A stretch of DNA of 64,000 nt from Muricea muricata (GCA_963855995.1 OY979717.1:28663746-28727745); one strand, 5' to 3'. Counted from the first letter of the stretch, positions 21,117 to 33,600 are shown. A program made the numbers and translations. Notes: generated by a model not told the origin, from the sequence alone.

Positions 21117-21854
21117 TTACACTCCCCCTTCGATTTCCTCAAACTGCTTCTCGATCTCTCGTATCTTCTCATTCTCCGATCTTATTTCGGCTTCGATTCT
21201 TTGCTTCAGTCGCTCGGATGTTTTGATCTTGGCCGCTCTTTCCTCTTCCAGAGTCGTCACCTGCTTGATCTGATCATTTAGAAACGCGATCTTTTCTTTG
21301 AAATCATCTTCTTTGTCGTTTAAGTCATTCACGTTGCTTTCCAACGAGCCTGTTGTGCCCATGATGTCGTCGTATTGCCTTTGAAGTTCTTCTTCCTTAC
21401 CGATGGCTCGCTCGTACCTTTCTTCGACACGTTTCAGATCATTCGCGAGAGACTTCGCCCGAATTGAGGCGTCTTTGTACAAATTTTCCTTCTCCTCCAA
21501 ATCGTACTTCACAGTTTTCGCATTTTCTTCATACTCCCTCGTCCTTTCGAAGCCCTCTTCTTCTTTTTCCTCCAGTCGTTTGCGACTGCTCTCTGACTCT
21601 TCCGAACGAAGGGCGTTTTGGTCTAGTTGATTCAGTATGTCTGAATTCCTGCCCGACACGCGTTCTAGCTCTTCAGACAAGGTTGAAAGTCGATTTCGCA
21701 GCGATCTAGCTTCGGCTTCGTGTTTCATCTGGCGTTCGTGAGCGGTTACAAGCTGTTCTTTGGCGTTTGCTTCTCGCTCTTCAGCGTCGTCGATCGAAAA
21801 CTTTAATTCGCTTATTCGTTGCTTGATACTTTCCAAAGAACGTCCTCGACTCAT
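21117..21854 (-). CDS. Tropomyosin-like coiled-coil protein
   Basis: An uninterrupted 245-residue reading frame, highly charged and almost wholly alpha-helical coiled coil. It has heptad-type spacing throughout (e.g. ISELKFSIDDAEEREANA, ARSLRNRLSTLSEELERV, RKRLEEKEEEGF) and very few prolines or glycines until the end. Length is close to non-muscle and cnidarian tropomyosins (about 240-285 residues), which lie along actin filaments and control myosin and cofilin access. The RNRLSTLSEELERV and DLKRVEERYERA blocks resemble tropomyosin repeats. The start is set at MSRGRS; an in-frame ATG eight codons upstream (21878) is possible. It is a single exon, unlike many animal tropomyosins. An alternative is another short coiled-coil protein of the same class, so the assignment is to family level. 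Confidence 0.62.
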   Translation of the reverse strand: MSRGRSLESIKQRISELKFSIDDAEEREANAKEQLVTAHERQMKHEAEARSLRNRLSTLSEELERVSGRNSDILNQLDQNALRSEESESSRKRLEEKEEEGFERTREYEENAKTVKYDLEEKENLYKDASIRAKSLANDLKRVEERYERAIGKEEELQRQYDDIMGTTGSLESNVNDLNDKEDDFKEKIAFLNDQIKQVTTLEEERAAKIKTSERLKQRIEAEIRSENEKIREIEKQFEEIEGGV

Positions 21855-21878
21855 TTTTAAAACGGGCAGTACTTCCAA

Positions 21879-24800
21879 AATTAATCGTTACAGGTTCGTG
21901 TACACTGGCGAACTAACGACTTGATTGCCCCAAGTTGAAAAGATCAATCGATAAAGTACAAATGTGGCTACGATCGAAGCTCGTTCTAAAGGAAATACCA
22001 ACGTAAGGTGGCGCTTGTCTCGCCTTCGCTTTACACTAATCAAAACCAGGATTTGGCTATGAGTGTATATCCGCTACACGTCATGCTACCTGCAAGAGCA
22101 TGCATAATGACAATTGTCGAATATTCATGATCACATAACTATCCTAACAAACACTTAACTATATCAACTTGCTTTACAATGATATCGCAACTGAGAAATG
22201 AGTCGTGGCTATAGTTTTCCGTTGTCTGTTAGAGTGACTTTTCCGCTACACATTATACCGACCGAGAATCTGACGGCCAAGCTCAAACAATGTAAAAGTT
22301 GTCGATATTTGTCGGACAACAGAGTACTTGATGCAGAACGTACGCCACTTGTATTTCATGTCGGATGACAATTAATTTATGCAAAATGTAGATTGTACAA
22401 TTTGAAATTCATAGCATTTTTGGTTTAAGTTATGGCTTAGTTTGTGAAAGCTGCGTGGGCCAGTGGTTAATGATGCTTTACAAAATAATAATTCCCCTCC
22501 ACTTATGCCAGTTTCTCTGGCAATTGATCCATGATTTTGCTCAAACTAGTTTACCTTGTTTAATGTGACACTCATCATCTATCAAATATCCGCTATTGCC
22601 ACAAGATATCAGTAACCTAGCGCTAAACAATACCTTTTATGTACTTGTTATCAATACTGGATTTAGTTAAATGTATGGTGTGTTGAGTGAAATAAACAGT
22701 GAAATAAACTGCCTTGTAAAGAGATTACCGAATTTAAAGTCATTTGAGACTTTTTGAGGTTCGTTTATATGAAATTATTAAGCTTTTATTGGGCATCTTT
22801 CAATAACAACTCTTTCATGTACTAAAGTCTTAACGCTAATTTCTGCCATCCCTTCTCGATGTTTGCCATCATCAGACAAATAACAAACTCGAATGCTTAC
22901 AGAGTACTTAGAAAACATCTGCTGATTTCAAACAAAAAAACCCCTGTGAATTCTTGGGGGGGGGGGGATTGTGATGACTGGGAATAAGCCAGTGTACAAC
23001 CACTAATTTTGCGAGGCTATTTTCTTATACGTGATTGGTTTATTGTATTATCAGAGGTATGTATCATTTTATGGCCGACCTAATTCCAAATGTGATGAAT
23101 GCTCATGATCAGCTGAAACATTTCATAATATTGGTACCATCTCAGAAAAAAACAACTTGGTTATCACCACTGCCTGCTTTTCGGTGTTTGGGGCCTCTGA
23201 TTGTCGCTTACTTACTGTTTAATAGAAATACATGCATGCATGCAAAACCCCTCGCCTTAATATATCAAAGATGCAACTATATTTTCGAAACATGAAGTAT
23301 TCTCAGGACTGTTGTCATAGCAACACGCCGACACGGCAGTTTTTAATAATGCGTTCTATATTTCTTAAATAACTGTGAAAATATAATGAAAGAATTACCA
23401 GTTTTAATGACAAAATACTTCGTATTGGTCATTAGGCGTAGTGATAAATTTAATACGGTATGAAATACAACTTATTACGCTACATTATTAAAACTATTAA
23501 ATCTTTGTTTTGCAATAAAAACCATTTCAAGCCATGCATTTTGGATTAAAATAGCTACGGTCGTATTTTCATCTGTAAATTATTTTCACACTTACAATAA
23601 AACTACTACAGTCTTGCTTTTACAAAACAAAGAAACGTAAACTTTGAAATTAAAATGTGGAATCATTACGGCTACTGAATAGTCTGAATACGGCAACCTT
23701 TTATGTACGTTTCCGTTCTTTTCCTTCCGTTGGCGCTTTTTTTCGTCGTCTTTTCCGTATTTTTGATTTATTTTTATTGTTTTTTAAGGATTTTGATTTT
23801 TTTCTCTACTGATTTCATGACATTTATCTTAAAAACCCTCGTAATTCAGTGACGTCAGCTAAAAGGTCGAACGTCTAAACCAAACCAAACCCACACATAA
23901 TAGCGGATGACTTTCGCATCTCAGAACTAGTCACCCTCGCAGCAATTTTACTGATATTGTAGTTCTTGATATTGCTCAACCAGAACTTCGACAGAGTGAA
24001 AATAATAAAAGATATTTCAGCAATGAGGCGCTTTGGCCGTGGCTGTGGCCTGCATTAGCAAACTATATCGATTATTTCTTTAATTACATAGTTTCTTTAA
24101 GATGCTTTTAAACACAGAACAAAGGTTTTGATTTTGTTGATACCGATATTTAAAACAAATATTTCGTACACTCTTCTGTGACAACAAATAAATACAGTTA
24201 ACTGCAACGTACGCTGTTATATATTCACGAGTTGCTTATGTTTCTACGAACGAGCATCGATATGTGCTTATACTGGATATTGCACTGTAATAAAAATTGA
24301 AGCCGGAAGTAAATCATGCTTTGCGACCGGCGGCCATGCTGAATTGCCCCGCTAGAGGAGTGAAGACTATAAATTACTCTTGCAAAATTGACATTTTTGC
24401 GTGTTTTTGCCTTTAACTGGCGTCGTACGAAATGAAATGAAATCAAAGCAAATCTAGTTTTTTCAAGAGAAACACCGTTCAGGAAAGAAAAAAAGGACAT
24501 TTTATTGTTGAAAGAAATTAAATCGCAGGTAAATAATTTGATGCTTTCACCACTGATTACAACGCGCTTCGGCAGTGGAATATGACCAATCAGGGTGTCA
24601 TGACAGCACTGTATTCGACACATTACAGAAAGTCCTAAAGGTTTCCAATATTTTTTAAACATTTCTTTAGCTACACAGCTGACTCAGGGCATTGACTCGT
24701 AGGCATTGACAGATATTAAAACTATATTTATTCACGCTTACCCCTTCAACAATAGCTGATTTCCAAGGGGGGGGGGGGGCGTGACAATGTTAAAAAGAAA

Positions 24801-25301
24801 ACTATCTTCATAATAGATCCAAGTGAGGGCAATGAACTCAATAGAAGTTTCAATTATATGAACTAGATAAAAGGAGTGAATTAGGACAGACTAACGTCGG
24901 AAATTAATGACATATTTTAGCGTTCTAGAAATCGAACCTTGAAATCAATGTAGAGCACTGTCGATTTTAGCCCAGTACAACTATAGCTCAGAAGTCTGCT
25001 TACTGTGAAAAAATACTGAAAGACTGATTTACCGCCTTAGAATTTGTTTCCTCGATTGTTCTCGACTAAACTCTAAGTTTTGAAGAAATTATTAAAACGA
25101 CACAGAGACTAGAAAAACGTTTGCCAAGTCGCAATGCAGTTTTTACTTTTTTTACCCTTTCGTAAAACGTACAGTACCACCCAAGAATAAAACAGAAATC
25201 GCTTTTCAAGCAATCATCAATCATAGCTTCTGGTTCTTTTATATTAGTAGAAAGACTGTAGTTTATATAAAAAACAGGGAAATACATGGGTGCGTGGAAA
25301 T
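21879..25301. other. No gene seen over 3.4 kb
   Basis: The first few hundred bases (21855-22300) would hold the promoter and 5' UTR of the tropomyosin-like gene, but no TATA box or initiator stands out. Poly-G runs occur at about 22959 and 24770. The open frames (e.g. 24225-24662, minus) lack motifs and balanced composition. No repeat copies shared with the rest of the window were noticed. Confidence 0.35.
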
Positions 25302-25400
25302 CCAGATTAATTTTTCGTGTTGAACATGATATTTCTCACTCGTTCGCTGCGCTCATGATCACTCGTTAGATATTATGTTCAACACTCAAAATGAATCTGG
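25302..25400. repeat. Long hairpin, probable MITE
   Basis: CCAGATTAATTTTTCGTGTT and GAACATGATATTTCTCACTCG pair with CGTTAGATATTATGTTC and AACACTCAAAATGAATCTGG, around a short centre containing TTCGCTGCGCTCATGATCA. The arms are about 40 bp with a few mismatches. Confidence 0.6.
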
Positions 25401-26184
25401 TGTTTCTGCGCACTCATGTATTATTCTCTACATCATGCATAGAAATATACTTCAAGCTATTCTCTATCAATATTCTAAAATTAAAACATTACCGAAAATG
25501 ATCGACAAAATTGATCCAACTTCTAAACATGTTCCACAAAACTTCTGTCAAGTTGGATCAATTTCCTCGATCGTTCTCGGTGATGATGAAAATGAAAACA
25601 TTTAGATACACTTTTTATGTGTACTATATGCGTTTTATATGCCTAGGTGCTTCCATTTCGCTGCTTTCCCTACCCTAATAGCGTCTCTACCCTAATGCGT
25701 CCGGTCTGTGCCCAGCGCAGTACTAAGCGCAGTATGAAAAACTTAAAGAGCACACATCTGCTTGGGTACTAAAATTATCCAAACTCGGCAAAGCGTTTTA
25801 GTTTAGAAGTCTGATTTACACTGACACAGTCTCTCTGGACACAGCATGAATTTTGCATCGGTAAATTATAAGTTTTTGACCAATGTGTATCAATTTCCTC
25901 GAAAAAGTCTTGCAGTCAAAACATAATATCTAATGTTGCGATCACAGAAATTATATTAACAGTGCCAACAAGACTTATCTGTGGTAATATTTAAGTATTT
26001 CACTTTAACCTAGCCAATGTATAATTATTTACAGAAACGTCGAATGAAACATTGAAACATTCCACACTTTTATTAGAACCATACGCGAGCTTGATCCATG
26101 GAGAGCTTTAATGGCAACCATGTTGGAATTAGATAGGCATCCGAACGCAAGTACCATTGAAATTTTTGGCTTACCAAGGATTGG
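25401..26184. other. No gene seen
   Basis: Contains only a weak inverted pair, AAAATTGATCCAACTT at 25507 and AAGTTGGATCAATTT at 25549, a perfect 15-base stem with a loop of about 27 bases. Nothing coding is recognised. Confidence 0.35.
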
Positions 26185-26606
26185 CTAGTTAATTAACAAG
26201 GCTAGACATAAAAGCACTTTTTGCAGGGTGCTCTGTTTAAATTTTAATAGCAAAACAAACGCATTGCAGCAACGAAATATATCAGTCTCCTGTCAGGAGA
26301 TAGAATCTTATGTCTTACGTTCACAGTTCATGCGCTCGCGTCTTGATGGCTGTGAACGTCTTAACACTGAGCTTGAACCTGAAAACTCATTTTACTTGTG
26401 TCTGGAAAAATTGATTAAAAAACTCATATTCCAACCAGTAACTTTTGATTCAAGTTCCCCGATTGAAATAGCTTATTTCATTGAAATTGCTACTGACTGG
26501 AAAATGTCTTTTTCTTTGCTGCTGTGCGTTCGCTTTTAAAATATAAATAGCTCGCCCTACATGGAGTGTTTTAATTTCATCTCTAGCCTTGTTAATTAAC
26601 GAGCTA
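26185..26606. mobile_element. Inverted-repeat element with TTAATTAACAAGGCTAGA ends
   Basis: TAGTTAATTAACAAGGCTAG at 26187 is mirrored by CTAGCCTTGTTAATTAACGA at 26584. Inside, CGTTCACAGTTCATGCGC and CTTGATGGCTGTGAACG form another stem. The 420-bp element is non-coding; an open frame across its middle has no recognisable domain and was not taken as a gene. Confidence 0.6.
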
Positions 26607-29600
26607 ATTCTAGCAAGACTAATATTTCAATGAGTTGAGATGTCTTTTTTTAACATTGCTCCAGTGACAGTACTGTATGGCTGTAATAAGAAACGTGGAA
26701 TCTTTCCATGATTGATTCGACGTTCCAAACTTCCTATAAATGATATCATATATTAGCTCGGTCAAAAGGGAAGTATTTAAGTATTGCCATAGATAAGTGT
26801 GGTTGCCACTGTTAATGCGTTTGTGATTACGACATGCGAAGATTTTACATGGGTAAATTCTGTGTTTTTAACAAATTTCTTGAGGAAACCGTTTTATTTT
26901 CCTCTTAAAAACGTCTTACACATTCTTCAAAACATACAATTTACTCATTCATGATTCTTATATAATACATTATACAGGGTGAGTAAAAAGCGCTTTCAGT
27001 TTGCTCCAGCAAAATTGAGGACACAAGTTTTAGGACTATAACCAGCCTTCCCCTTCCGACAAAGCAGCGAAAATTCGCCTTAAGCCCGAAACTCAACCTT
27101 TAACTAGTTAATTAGGAGCTGCCTATTATTGGGCTAGGAAATGCCACTAGGTACAAAGTTTTTTTGAGGAAAAACAATGATAGAAAATGGGAACGTGGTT
27201 AAGATTCGAGCAAGACCGCTACCGCATCTGGGACGATAGTATAAATCTGGAAGGAATGAGATTTTGTCCATTTTTTAAGGAAGTACATTAGGTTTTGCAT
27301 CGGATATGTGCAAGCAAACTATTGCATGCATGGGGGCCAGATGAAACATTTTCTCTTGTCGCGCGTGCGCTATTGCAGTATGCAGCTCAGTTCATTAATG
27401 TACAGAAGACTTTTAGCTTTCGATTATTACCACTTTTTGTGAATTTCAAACAACATGTCGAAATCGCACATTTCGCCCTAATGAGAAAGGAAAAGCCATT
27501 AATCATTTACCTGTCATCAGAAACAATTAACATCGCTAATAGGATGCATTAAGTTTACGACCTAAGCCAAAAAATGTGATTTCGACCAGCAATTTTTATC
27601 ACGATCGTATTTGCACAAATTTTTCTTCAAATTTTACAATAACAATGACATTTAAAATGGTCTTTCCGATTGCAGAAGAATTATTATCGGCTGGCAAATA
27701 TTGAGCGCCTTAAGGTAATTCCGCAGTAATTGTTCCCTAAATGAGAATTTGCTGAGACTTCCCAGGCTTGAAGTTTAAAATATGCCAATAATGGTATAAA
27801 AACACAAAAAATAGTTCGGGCCACCGAACTTGGCCAGAAGGTATGACAAGCATGATATACCACGTTTTTCGAATAGGAAGACTATTCTCATTTCCCAGCC
27901 CAAATTTTGACTGAATCACTTGTTCAAGTACACAATTACCATGCATAGTCCTAGTGCAGGGTGCTTTGCGATCAAATCGGAACGCAGCCGTTGAAGTACG
28001 GAGCTTTTTATTAGTATATATTGTTTGAGTACTTGTAAATCTAAATTAACAAAACAATTCTAAAATTCTAAAAAAAATTTCTTCCTAGCTTAATTAAGTA
28101 CCTTTTGGGCTTTTTTAATACAGCCGGCTGTATTGCTAAAATATGTCGTGCGTCAGATATTTTGTGCGTTACTGCATAGTATTAAAATACCGACCGGCAA
28201 CAGTTTACTGATAGAAATATTCAACAACTATACGCTGCGTCCAAGAATTACATGCAGAATAATATTTTTGTAATGCAAGGTGCAGGTTAATAAAATTCCT
28301 AGCACGAGGAATTTAATCCTTCGTAAAATTCGCGCAGGAATACTCCATTCCTTGTAGGTCGTAAGGCAAGTGTAAGGCAATTTAAATATTGGCACAAAAT
28401 AAATGTATATATTTAGCTAAGATATTTACATATTTTAAAAGAGTATTGAAACGACTGGTGTTGAATTGGTACCAGTCAATTCCAACAAGTGAAGAGTCAT
28501 ATTCCAGTAAATGAAGCTTTGATTACAAATAACACAACATTAACAAACCAAACATGTTTTTGATGATTAGCCACAGAGCATGAGCACAGACTTGCAATTT
28601 ATATTGACTGTTCATTGCCATATGCTGTCATTGATAAATCAAGTGATGCCAGTTTACAACAGTAAACCAATATATAGCTAGCCGTCACATTTATGGTTCA
28701 TTTGTATAATTACTAGTCAACATAAATCCCTACCACCTACACATCACATAAATTATTCAATAATTATGCAATGCACATGCATAATAGTACAGGGGCGAAA
28801 TATGCGTTTAGTCCGGCAGCTAGAGGCCGATATACTTACCTTATTTTTCACATTGCTCTGTTTCCTTTGTCCTTTAGAGCAAAATATATTTAACATCCCC
28901 TGTCAGTTAAGTGTTTGAAAAGCTGGGGGGCGGATTTTGATTTCAACTGGGGAGAGCGGGGCTGAAATATTCCCGTGTAATATTCTGTTCGTCCTCTTTG
29001 TCCTGAGCTGGCTTTTTGCTTTCGTTCTTATCATCAAACTCTTCCACTGCATTACCGAGAATCTCATTTAATTCAACTGTTGGAAATTCCACGCCACTAA
29101 ATGTATTTTCGGTGATATAAAAGTCTTCGTCCCACTCACTCATCCCTTCCGCGTATAACTACAAACATCACAAACACAACGAACACATGCAGTATTTTAC
29201 AATTCAAAATTTGACCTTGTGATTTAAAACTTCATGGTGCGTGATTTGTCCTTTGTTCTATTATTTCACATCGTTGTGATATGACTAATGCGGTAAACTG
29301 ATCATGCTTTGTCTTTTTTCTTTCCGAAACAAAAGCGATCATTGTTTACTGTTCAGGACTCGTTTTATTGAATGTCTTTTATTAAATAAAACACATATCC
29401 CCTCGTTGTCTCAAAATAACCTATACATAATTATCGAGGGGCAATTCTATTTTGGTTTTATCTTGTTCCATAATTTAAGGTTAGTTAGCATATTTCTGCA
29501 TGTCGGCCAGGTTGAAATTTGTTGTAAGCTCTTGTCTACACGTTTTTTGTCGTATTCTTGACTTGCACGTCGGCCATGTTGGTGGTGAAGTACAAAAGAA

Positions 29601-29616
29601 TATTATATCTGTTCTA
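26607..29616. other. No certain gene over 3 kb
   Basis: Contains a single mariner-like end (TACAGGGTGAGTAAAAAGCG at 26974) without a visible partner, an 18-bp perfect palindrome AATACAGCCGGCTGTATT at 28117-28134, and the small acidic open frame listed separately at 28943-29143. No other exon or repeat was recognised. Confidence 0.35.
28943..29143 (-). CDS. Small acidic open frame, unknown
   Basis: 66 codons beginning MSEWDEDFYITENTF, strongly acidic (many Asp and Glu), with a sensible start region and biased composition unlike the surrounding random frames. It could be the first coding exon of a leftward gene or transposon protein, but there is no good donor at its end and no further exon was recognised. 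I do not recognise the family. Confidence 0.2.
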   Translation of the reverse strand: MSEWDEDFYITENTFSGVEFPTVELNEILGNAVEEFDDKNESKKPAQDKEDEQNITREYFSPALPS

Positions 29617-29876
29617 CAGGGTGTCCCAAAAAAACCCAAAAACTATTGAAATCACCTATGTCAACATTTGAATGCCCTAGCACTTGTTAAAGAATTAAAA
29701 TATCTTTGTAAAGCACGTTTGTTTTGCTCATGGGAATATTGATAAAAACCAAATTGAATAGGCTAAAATAACCCATGCGTATTACTATTAATTATGACGG
29801 TTATGTCAATAGTTTATCCACTCGTGGGTTCATGCAAGTTAGTGCTAGGCATTGAAATTCTTTTTGGGACACCCTG
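29617..29876. mobile_element. Mariner-type MITE, family C copy 2
   Basis: Begins CAGGGTGTCCCAAAAAAACC and ends TTTTTGGGACACCCTG, with TA on each side (29615-29616 and 29877-29878). Its left half matches the reverse complement of the right half of the copy at 18438-18795, including the block AATGCCCTAGCACTTGTTAA. It is about 100 bp shorter through an internal deletion. Confidence 0.85.
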
Positions 29877-30180
29877 TACTGTGGGCACCAGACAACGTGG
29901 GTGAGAAACATTGTCTCCTGTATCCCGAGAGATTGGTTGCAAGTCAAGAGTTACTATAAAACTGTATTACTGTCAAAAAGGTGATATTTCAAATCCAATT
30001 TTAGAAAAAATAACTAACATCATCAGAAAGCTCATAAAAAAAACTAGATATAAGCCATTTAAAGAGTCACCTCGATTTTTCAAAGCGGTTTTCAAGTTAT
30101 TGATCCTTCAAGCTACGAAAAAATGCCAAAATTTCACAAAAATTCTGGGCACTAGCACAAAAATATGATTTCAAAGACTC

Positions 30181-30212
30181 ATATAACCCACTATAACCCA
30201 CTATAACCCACT
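30181..30212 (+). repeat. Three tandem copies of TATAACCCAC
   Basis: TATAACCCAC is repeated three times without change just left of the family A MITE. It is too short to be more than a local slippage product. Confidence 0.7.
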
Positions 30213-30247
30213 AAGAACTGGAAAAATTAATGTGACCATTTTTAAAA

Positions 30248-30447
30248 TGGCGGATCTAGCGTAAGTCAAAATAAATTACCACCGCTTATTCTAGGATATA
30301 TTTACATTTTAAAATACCTTCAAAGCAACTTCATTGGTTAGATTTTATTCTTTTGAAATTCATAACCTATGACATTGTTATAAAGTTATTTTGAATTTAA
30401 AATTGAGCTGCTATAATTTATTTTGACTTACCCTGGATCCGCCACTG
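30248..30447. mobile_element. hAT-type MITE, family A copy 2
   Basis: The interior is nearly identical to the copies at 4890 and 57070, with right end GATCCGCCACTG intact. The left end has lost the terminal CAG (starts TGGCGGATC), and no exact 8-bp duplication is visible. This copy is therefore older, or its left junction was altered. Confidence 0.8.
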
Positions 30448-31375
30448 GCATTTTAATATCTTATGCGTAGTTTTTACGAGCTTTCTGATGATCCAAGTTA
30501 CTTTTTCTACAATTAAACTTGAAATATCACCTTTTTTGACAGTATTACAATTTTGTAGTAATATTAACAAAAAACGTGTTGGCAAGAGCCCACAAGAAAT
30601 TTCAATGCTACTATTTTACTATAATAGCATGAATATACCTCAGGCACTATAGTTTTTCGACGTCAGTAAAACACAATTAAGATTTATTTGCCAATATTTT
30701 ACCTTGAATTCATAATAAAATCCGAATTGATAAGAAAAATTTTGTTTTGGTCATGTGCTCGCAATGACGTCAGGTATGGGGTTTTGGCAAGTTTTGCAAA
30801 TTACTACAATAGATTTTTTAGAGGTTCGGAAGGTTGTAAATAATTTTTTAAACGGTAAGAAAGCGGAAAAAAGACAAATTGATTAATTTATGGATGAAAT
30901 TCACGAAAATCAAGTGAGCAAAGTTCTGCCGTATCACTGGCAAAAACGTGAACTGTAGCAAATACTCAAGAGACTGTAAAAGCCAATCTTTCACTGATGA
31001 AGACATTGGAATACAAGCGTTTGAAACTAAGAACGCCTGGCGCTATGATTAACTAAAATGGTGCTCTCCTGTGGTCATTGAACTGTGGTCATATATGACA
31101 AAGTTATTGAAAATGACTGTTGCAAAGAGAATTCATTAGAATACGACGAGTATGATTCACTGTTGTCGCAAAAAGAAGAGGCAGGAAATCAGTGTACTAA
31201 ATGCCTACCTGAGTTTGCTGAAAATACGCTATGATGATAACCGCAAGGAGTTTTGAAAATAGATGTTTGTGGATATTTAGAAGAAAACTGGCCACTTGGC
31301 GATGAACATATAGAAAGAACTCATAAACTTTACAGCTTATTATCTTATCAAAAGTGCTCCCGTTAGATATTCCAA

Positions 31376-31986
31376 CTTTTGGGAAGAAGACCATTTGCGT
31401 CTTGTATTTATGCGAAAATAAGAGAACGATTTGCCTCACAGATGGGCTGTATACACATTTTAAGTATGCTAACAAGTAAAACTGGTAATCATATTTCAAA
31501 AATTTTTTGAGTTAAGCAAGTGTTTTACACTTGTAGTTTCACAAAATGCTGTTAGATTTGTGAAGTTTTTATTCTTTATAGGCGAAAAATGCGTTTAAAA
31601 TGGCTCAGGTACAAAATTTCTACCTTAGCAACGCCTTAGCAACGGGTTTTCATTCAAAATTCTCATGAAATATTCATATAAAGAAGTTTTTTATATTTTC
31701 TACTTTTGATGCATGTTCATTTAATTGATTAACTATCAGCTGAATCAGCTTCAATCCTATTGGTTCATTTTACAAACCCCTAGGAACCGATTTTCCTCAA
31801 ATACCTTAAAAAACCTTCAAGATTCATAAAAAATACATAATTTGGCTGTTGGATATTCCAAATTTTGGGAAACAAAAAAAGAAGACCATTTGCGTCTTGT
31901 ATTTATGCGAAAATAAGAGAACGATTTGCCTCACAGATGGGCTGTGTACACATTTTAAGTATGCTAACAAGTAAAACTGGTAATCA
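31376..31986. repeat. Direct duplication of about 120 bp inside the 2.7-kb element
   Basis: The block running from CCAACTTTTGGGAA or CCAAATTTTGGGAA through AAGACCATTTGCGTCTTG to AAGTATGCTAACAAGTAAAA occurs at 31376-31489 and again at 31857-31986, nearly identical apart from an insertion of about 11 bases in the second copy. The copies are in the same orientation about 480 bases apart. Confidence 0.75.
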
Positions 31987-32161
31987 TGTGCTTTAATATA
32001 TACATATATGCTTGGATGCATTGATGATGTCCCCGTGTTGTCCCACATGCGTCAGTACAAAGGATTTTGTAAAGGATTTTACAATTGCTGCTTCAAAAAG
32101 CACAATTTTTATCTGTCCAGATGCTGGTTTTTCATTTGATAAAATATAGTTTTTATTTTCA

Positions 32162-32758
32162 TTAGTCGATCAAGTTGTGTTCTGCTCCAGAGTCCGCTTC
32201 AGAGTCACTTGACTCTTCTTCAGAGTTACTTGACTGTGATACAATGTCCTTCGCTAAATTTTCTTGATCGCGTTCGTACGCGGTATTATCGATTGCACTA
32301 GCAATACTGATACTGACAGTGAACGCGTCCATCCGACTCAAAACATGGCTCTGAAACCCCAAAACATCATTCTGTGCCCGGACGTCTATTTGCACAGCTA
32401 TCTTGTGTTCGGGATTGGTCTGCACTTCTTTTTCATTCTTTATTTTAGGCGATGTAGTCATTTCAAAGAAAGAAAAATTCATGTCCAAATACGTTTGTGC
32501 TGCAATGGCACGGGTTTCCACTTTCACCGTTTGTATCTTTTTAGATTGTCTAGAAATAATGTTAGTGTTCGTACTCTTTTCGGCAATGTTAATGTTTTGA
32601 AACCACGATCTAGTCGATTTATGAGAATTAATGTCTTCTAACAGAGCATCACATTCGACTTCGTCAATTTCATCTGTTAAAGTAAAGTTTGAACTTGACT
32701 CTGAACCTGACTCGGCGATGAACATGTAGTTGTATTGCAATCGACTTTCCCTTAACAC
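32162..32758 (-). CDS. Unknown 198-residue protein carried by the 2.7-kb TIR element
   Basis: An uninterrupted frame beginning MLRESRLQYNYMF, Ser/Glu/Asp-rich, with acidic tails at both ends (GSESSSNFTLTDEIDEVE; SNSEEESSDSEADSGAE) and a central KKIQTVKVETRA and KEVQTNPEHKIAVQ region. There is no signal peptide, membrane segment or known catalytic motif. It sits wholly between the inverted repeats and is probably a transposon accessory or degenerate protein. It could also be a captured host exon. I do not recognise the family. Confidence 0.4.
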   Translation of the reverse strand: MLRESRLQYNYMFIAESGSESSSNFTLTDEIDEVECDALLEDINSHKSTRSWFQNINIAEKSTNTNIISRQSKKIQTVKVETRAIAAQTYLDMNFSFFEMTTSPKIKNEKEVQTNPEHKIAVQIDVRAQNDVLGFQSHVLSRMDAFTVSISIASAIDNTAYERDQENLAKDIVSQSSNSEEESSDSEADSGAEHNLID

Positions 32759-33600
32759 TCTTAAATGAAATATGTGAAAAAAATTGGCGTTTTGTATACA
32801 CTGCCTCGAGAAATAAAAAAAGAACGAGTATAATGCATGAACTACGGCCGTACTTTTTTTCGAAGTCTTTCTTCTTAGGTTATTTCATGTTTTGTCTCTG
32901 CTTTTTCCATCATAGCTAGTTTGTTTAAGATAGGAACAGCATTTTTTGATCGAACTAACGTCTGATCGTTACAGCCGATTGTGCTAAGAAGTTTTGGAGA
33001 GTGTGCTGGGTCGTACGGGTCGTCAGTAAAGTGAAGCGAGCATATTTTAGTAGTTGTGTTTGGTTTGAAAGCTTCGTGTTTGCAAAACTCTATTCAAATT
33101 CTTCTTCTGTTACGTTTTTAGTTGTTCTTATCAGCAGGCAAAGAAAAGAAATGCAATTCTTTGTTTATTTTTTTGCTGTCGCTGTTACACCATAAACGGG
33201 GCAATATGTTTTCCAAATGTAAAATATTAAACACATTTATAAACACTACTTCATCAGATTCAAGGTAAAATATTGGCAAATAACTCTTGATTGTGCTTTA
33301 TTGACGTCGACAAAATATAACGCCTGAGGTATATTCAGGCTACTATAGTAAAATAGACAATAAATTTTTTTGTTGCCATTCTCCTTTAAAGAGACAAGAT
33401 AAAACCAAAATGGAAATGCTTCTCGTTATGGTAAGCAAACATGCTTTTTTTGAAACCGCTAGCTGCCGGACTATCTGTAATGTATATTGCTAAATAAATT
33501 GCATTTAGTAAAATTAACAATTCCAAATACACTGGTGTCCTATGAGATCAGAACTTAAAATAAATAACTCGAGCTTTTTCCCATTGATGGTTAAACCTAG

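Larger units (their letters stand above)
30611..33356. mobile_element. 2.7-kb DNA transposon with about 100-bp TIRs, unclassified
   Basis: CTATTTTACTATAATAGCAT and GAATATACCTCAGGC at the left pair with the right-end series GCCTGAGGTATATTC, GGCTACTATAGTAAAATAG. Complementarity continues through CGACGTCA.TAAA.CACAAT and TTATTTGCCAATATTTTACC. The arms are about 100 bp and roughly 85% matched by eye. The element carries an open frame on the minus strand (32162-32758) and an internal direct duplication (31376-31489 and 31863-31986). No DDE or HUH motif was recognised and no target duplication stands out (GCTA left, ACAA right), so the superfamily is open. Confidence 0.65.

Noticed and set aside
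20810-21273. Plus-strand frames opposite the tropomyosin-like gene
   Set aside because: Ser/Arg/Phe-rich shadows of the coiled-coil reading frame on the other strand.
24225-24662. 145-codon frame on the minus strand
   Set aside because: No domain, unbalanced composition, no splice or start support; looks like a chance frame.
22950-24785. Poly-G runs as G-quadruplex regulatory sites
   Set aside because: Single runs of 10-12 G without the spaced G-tracts needed for a typical quadruplex, and no gene nearby.
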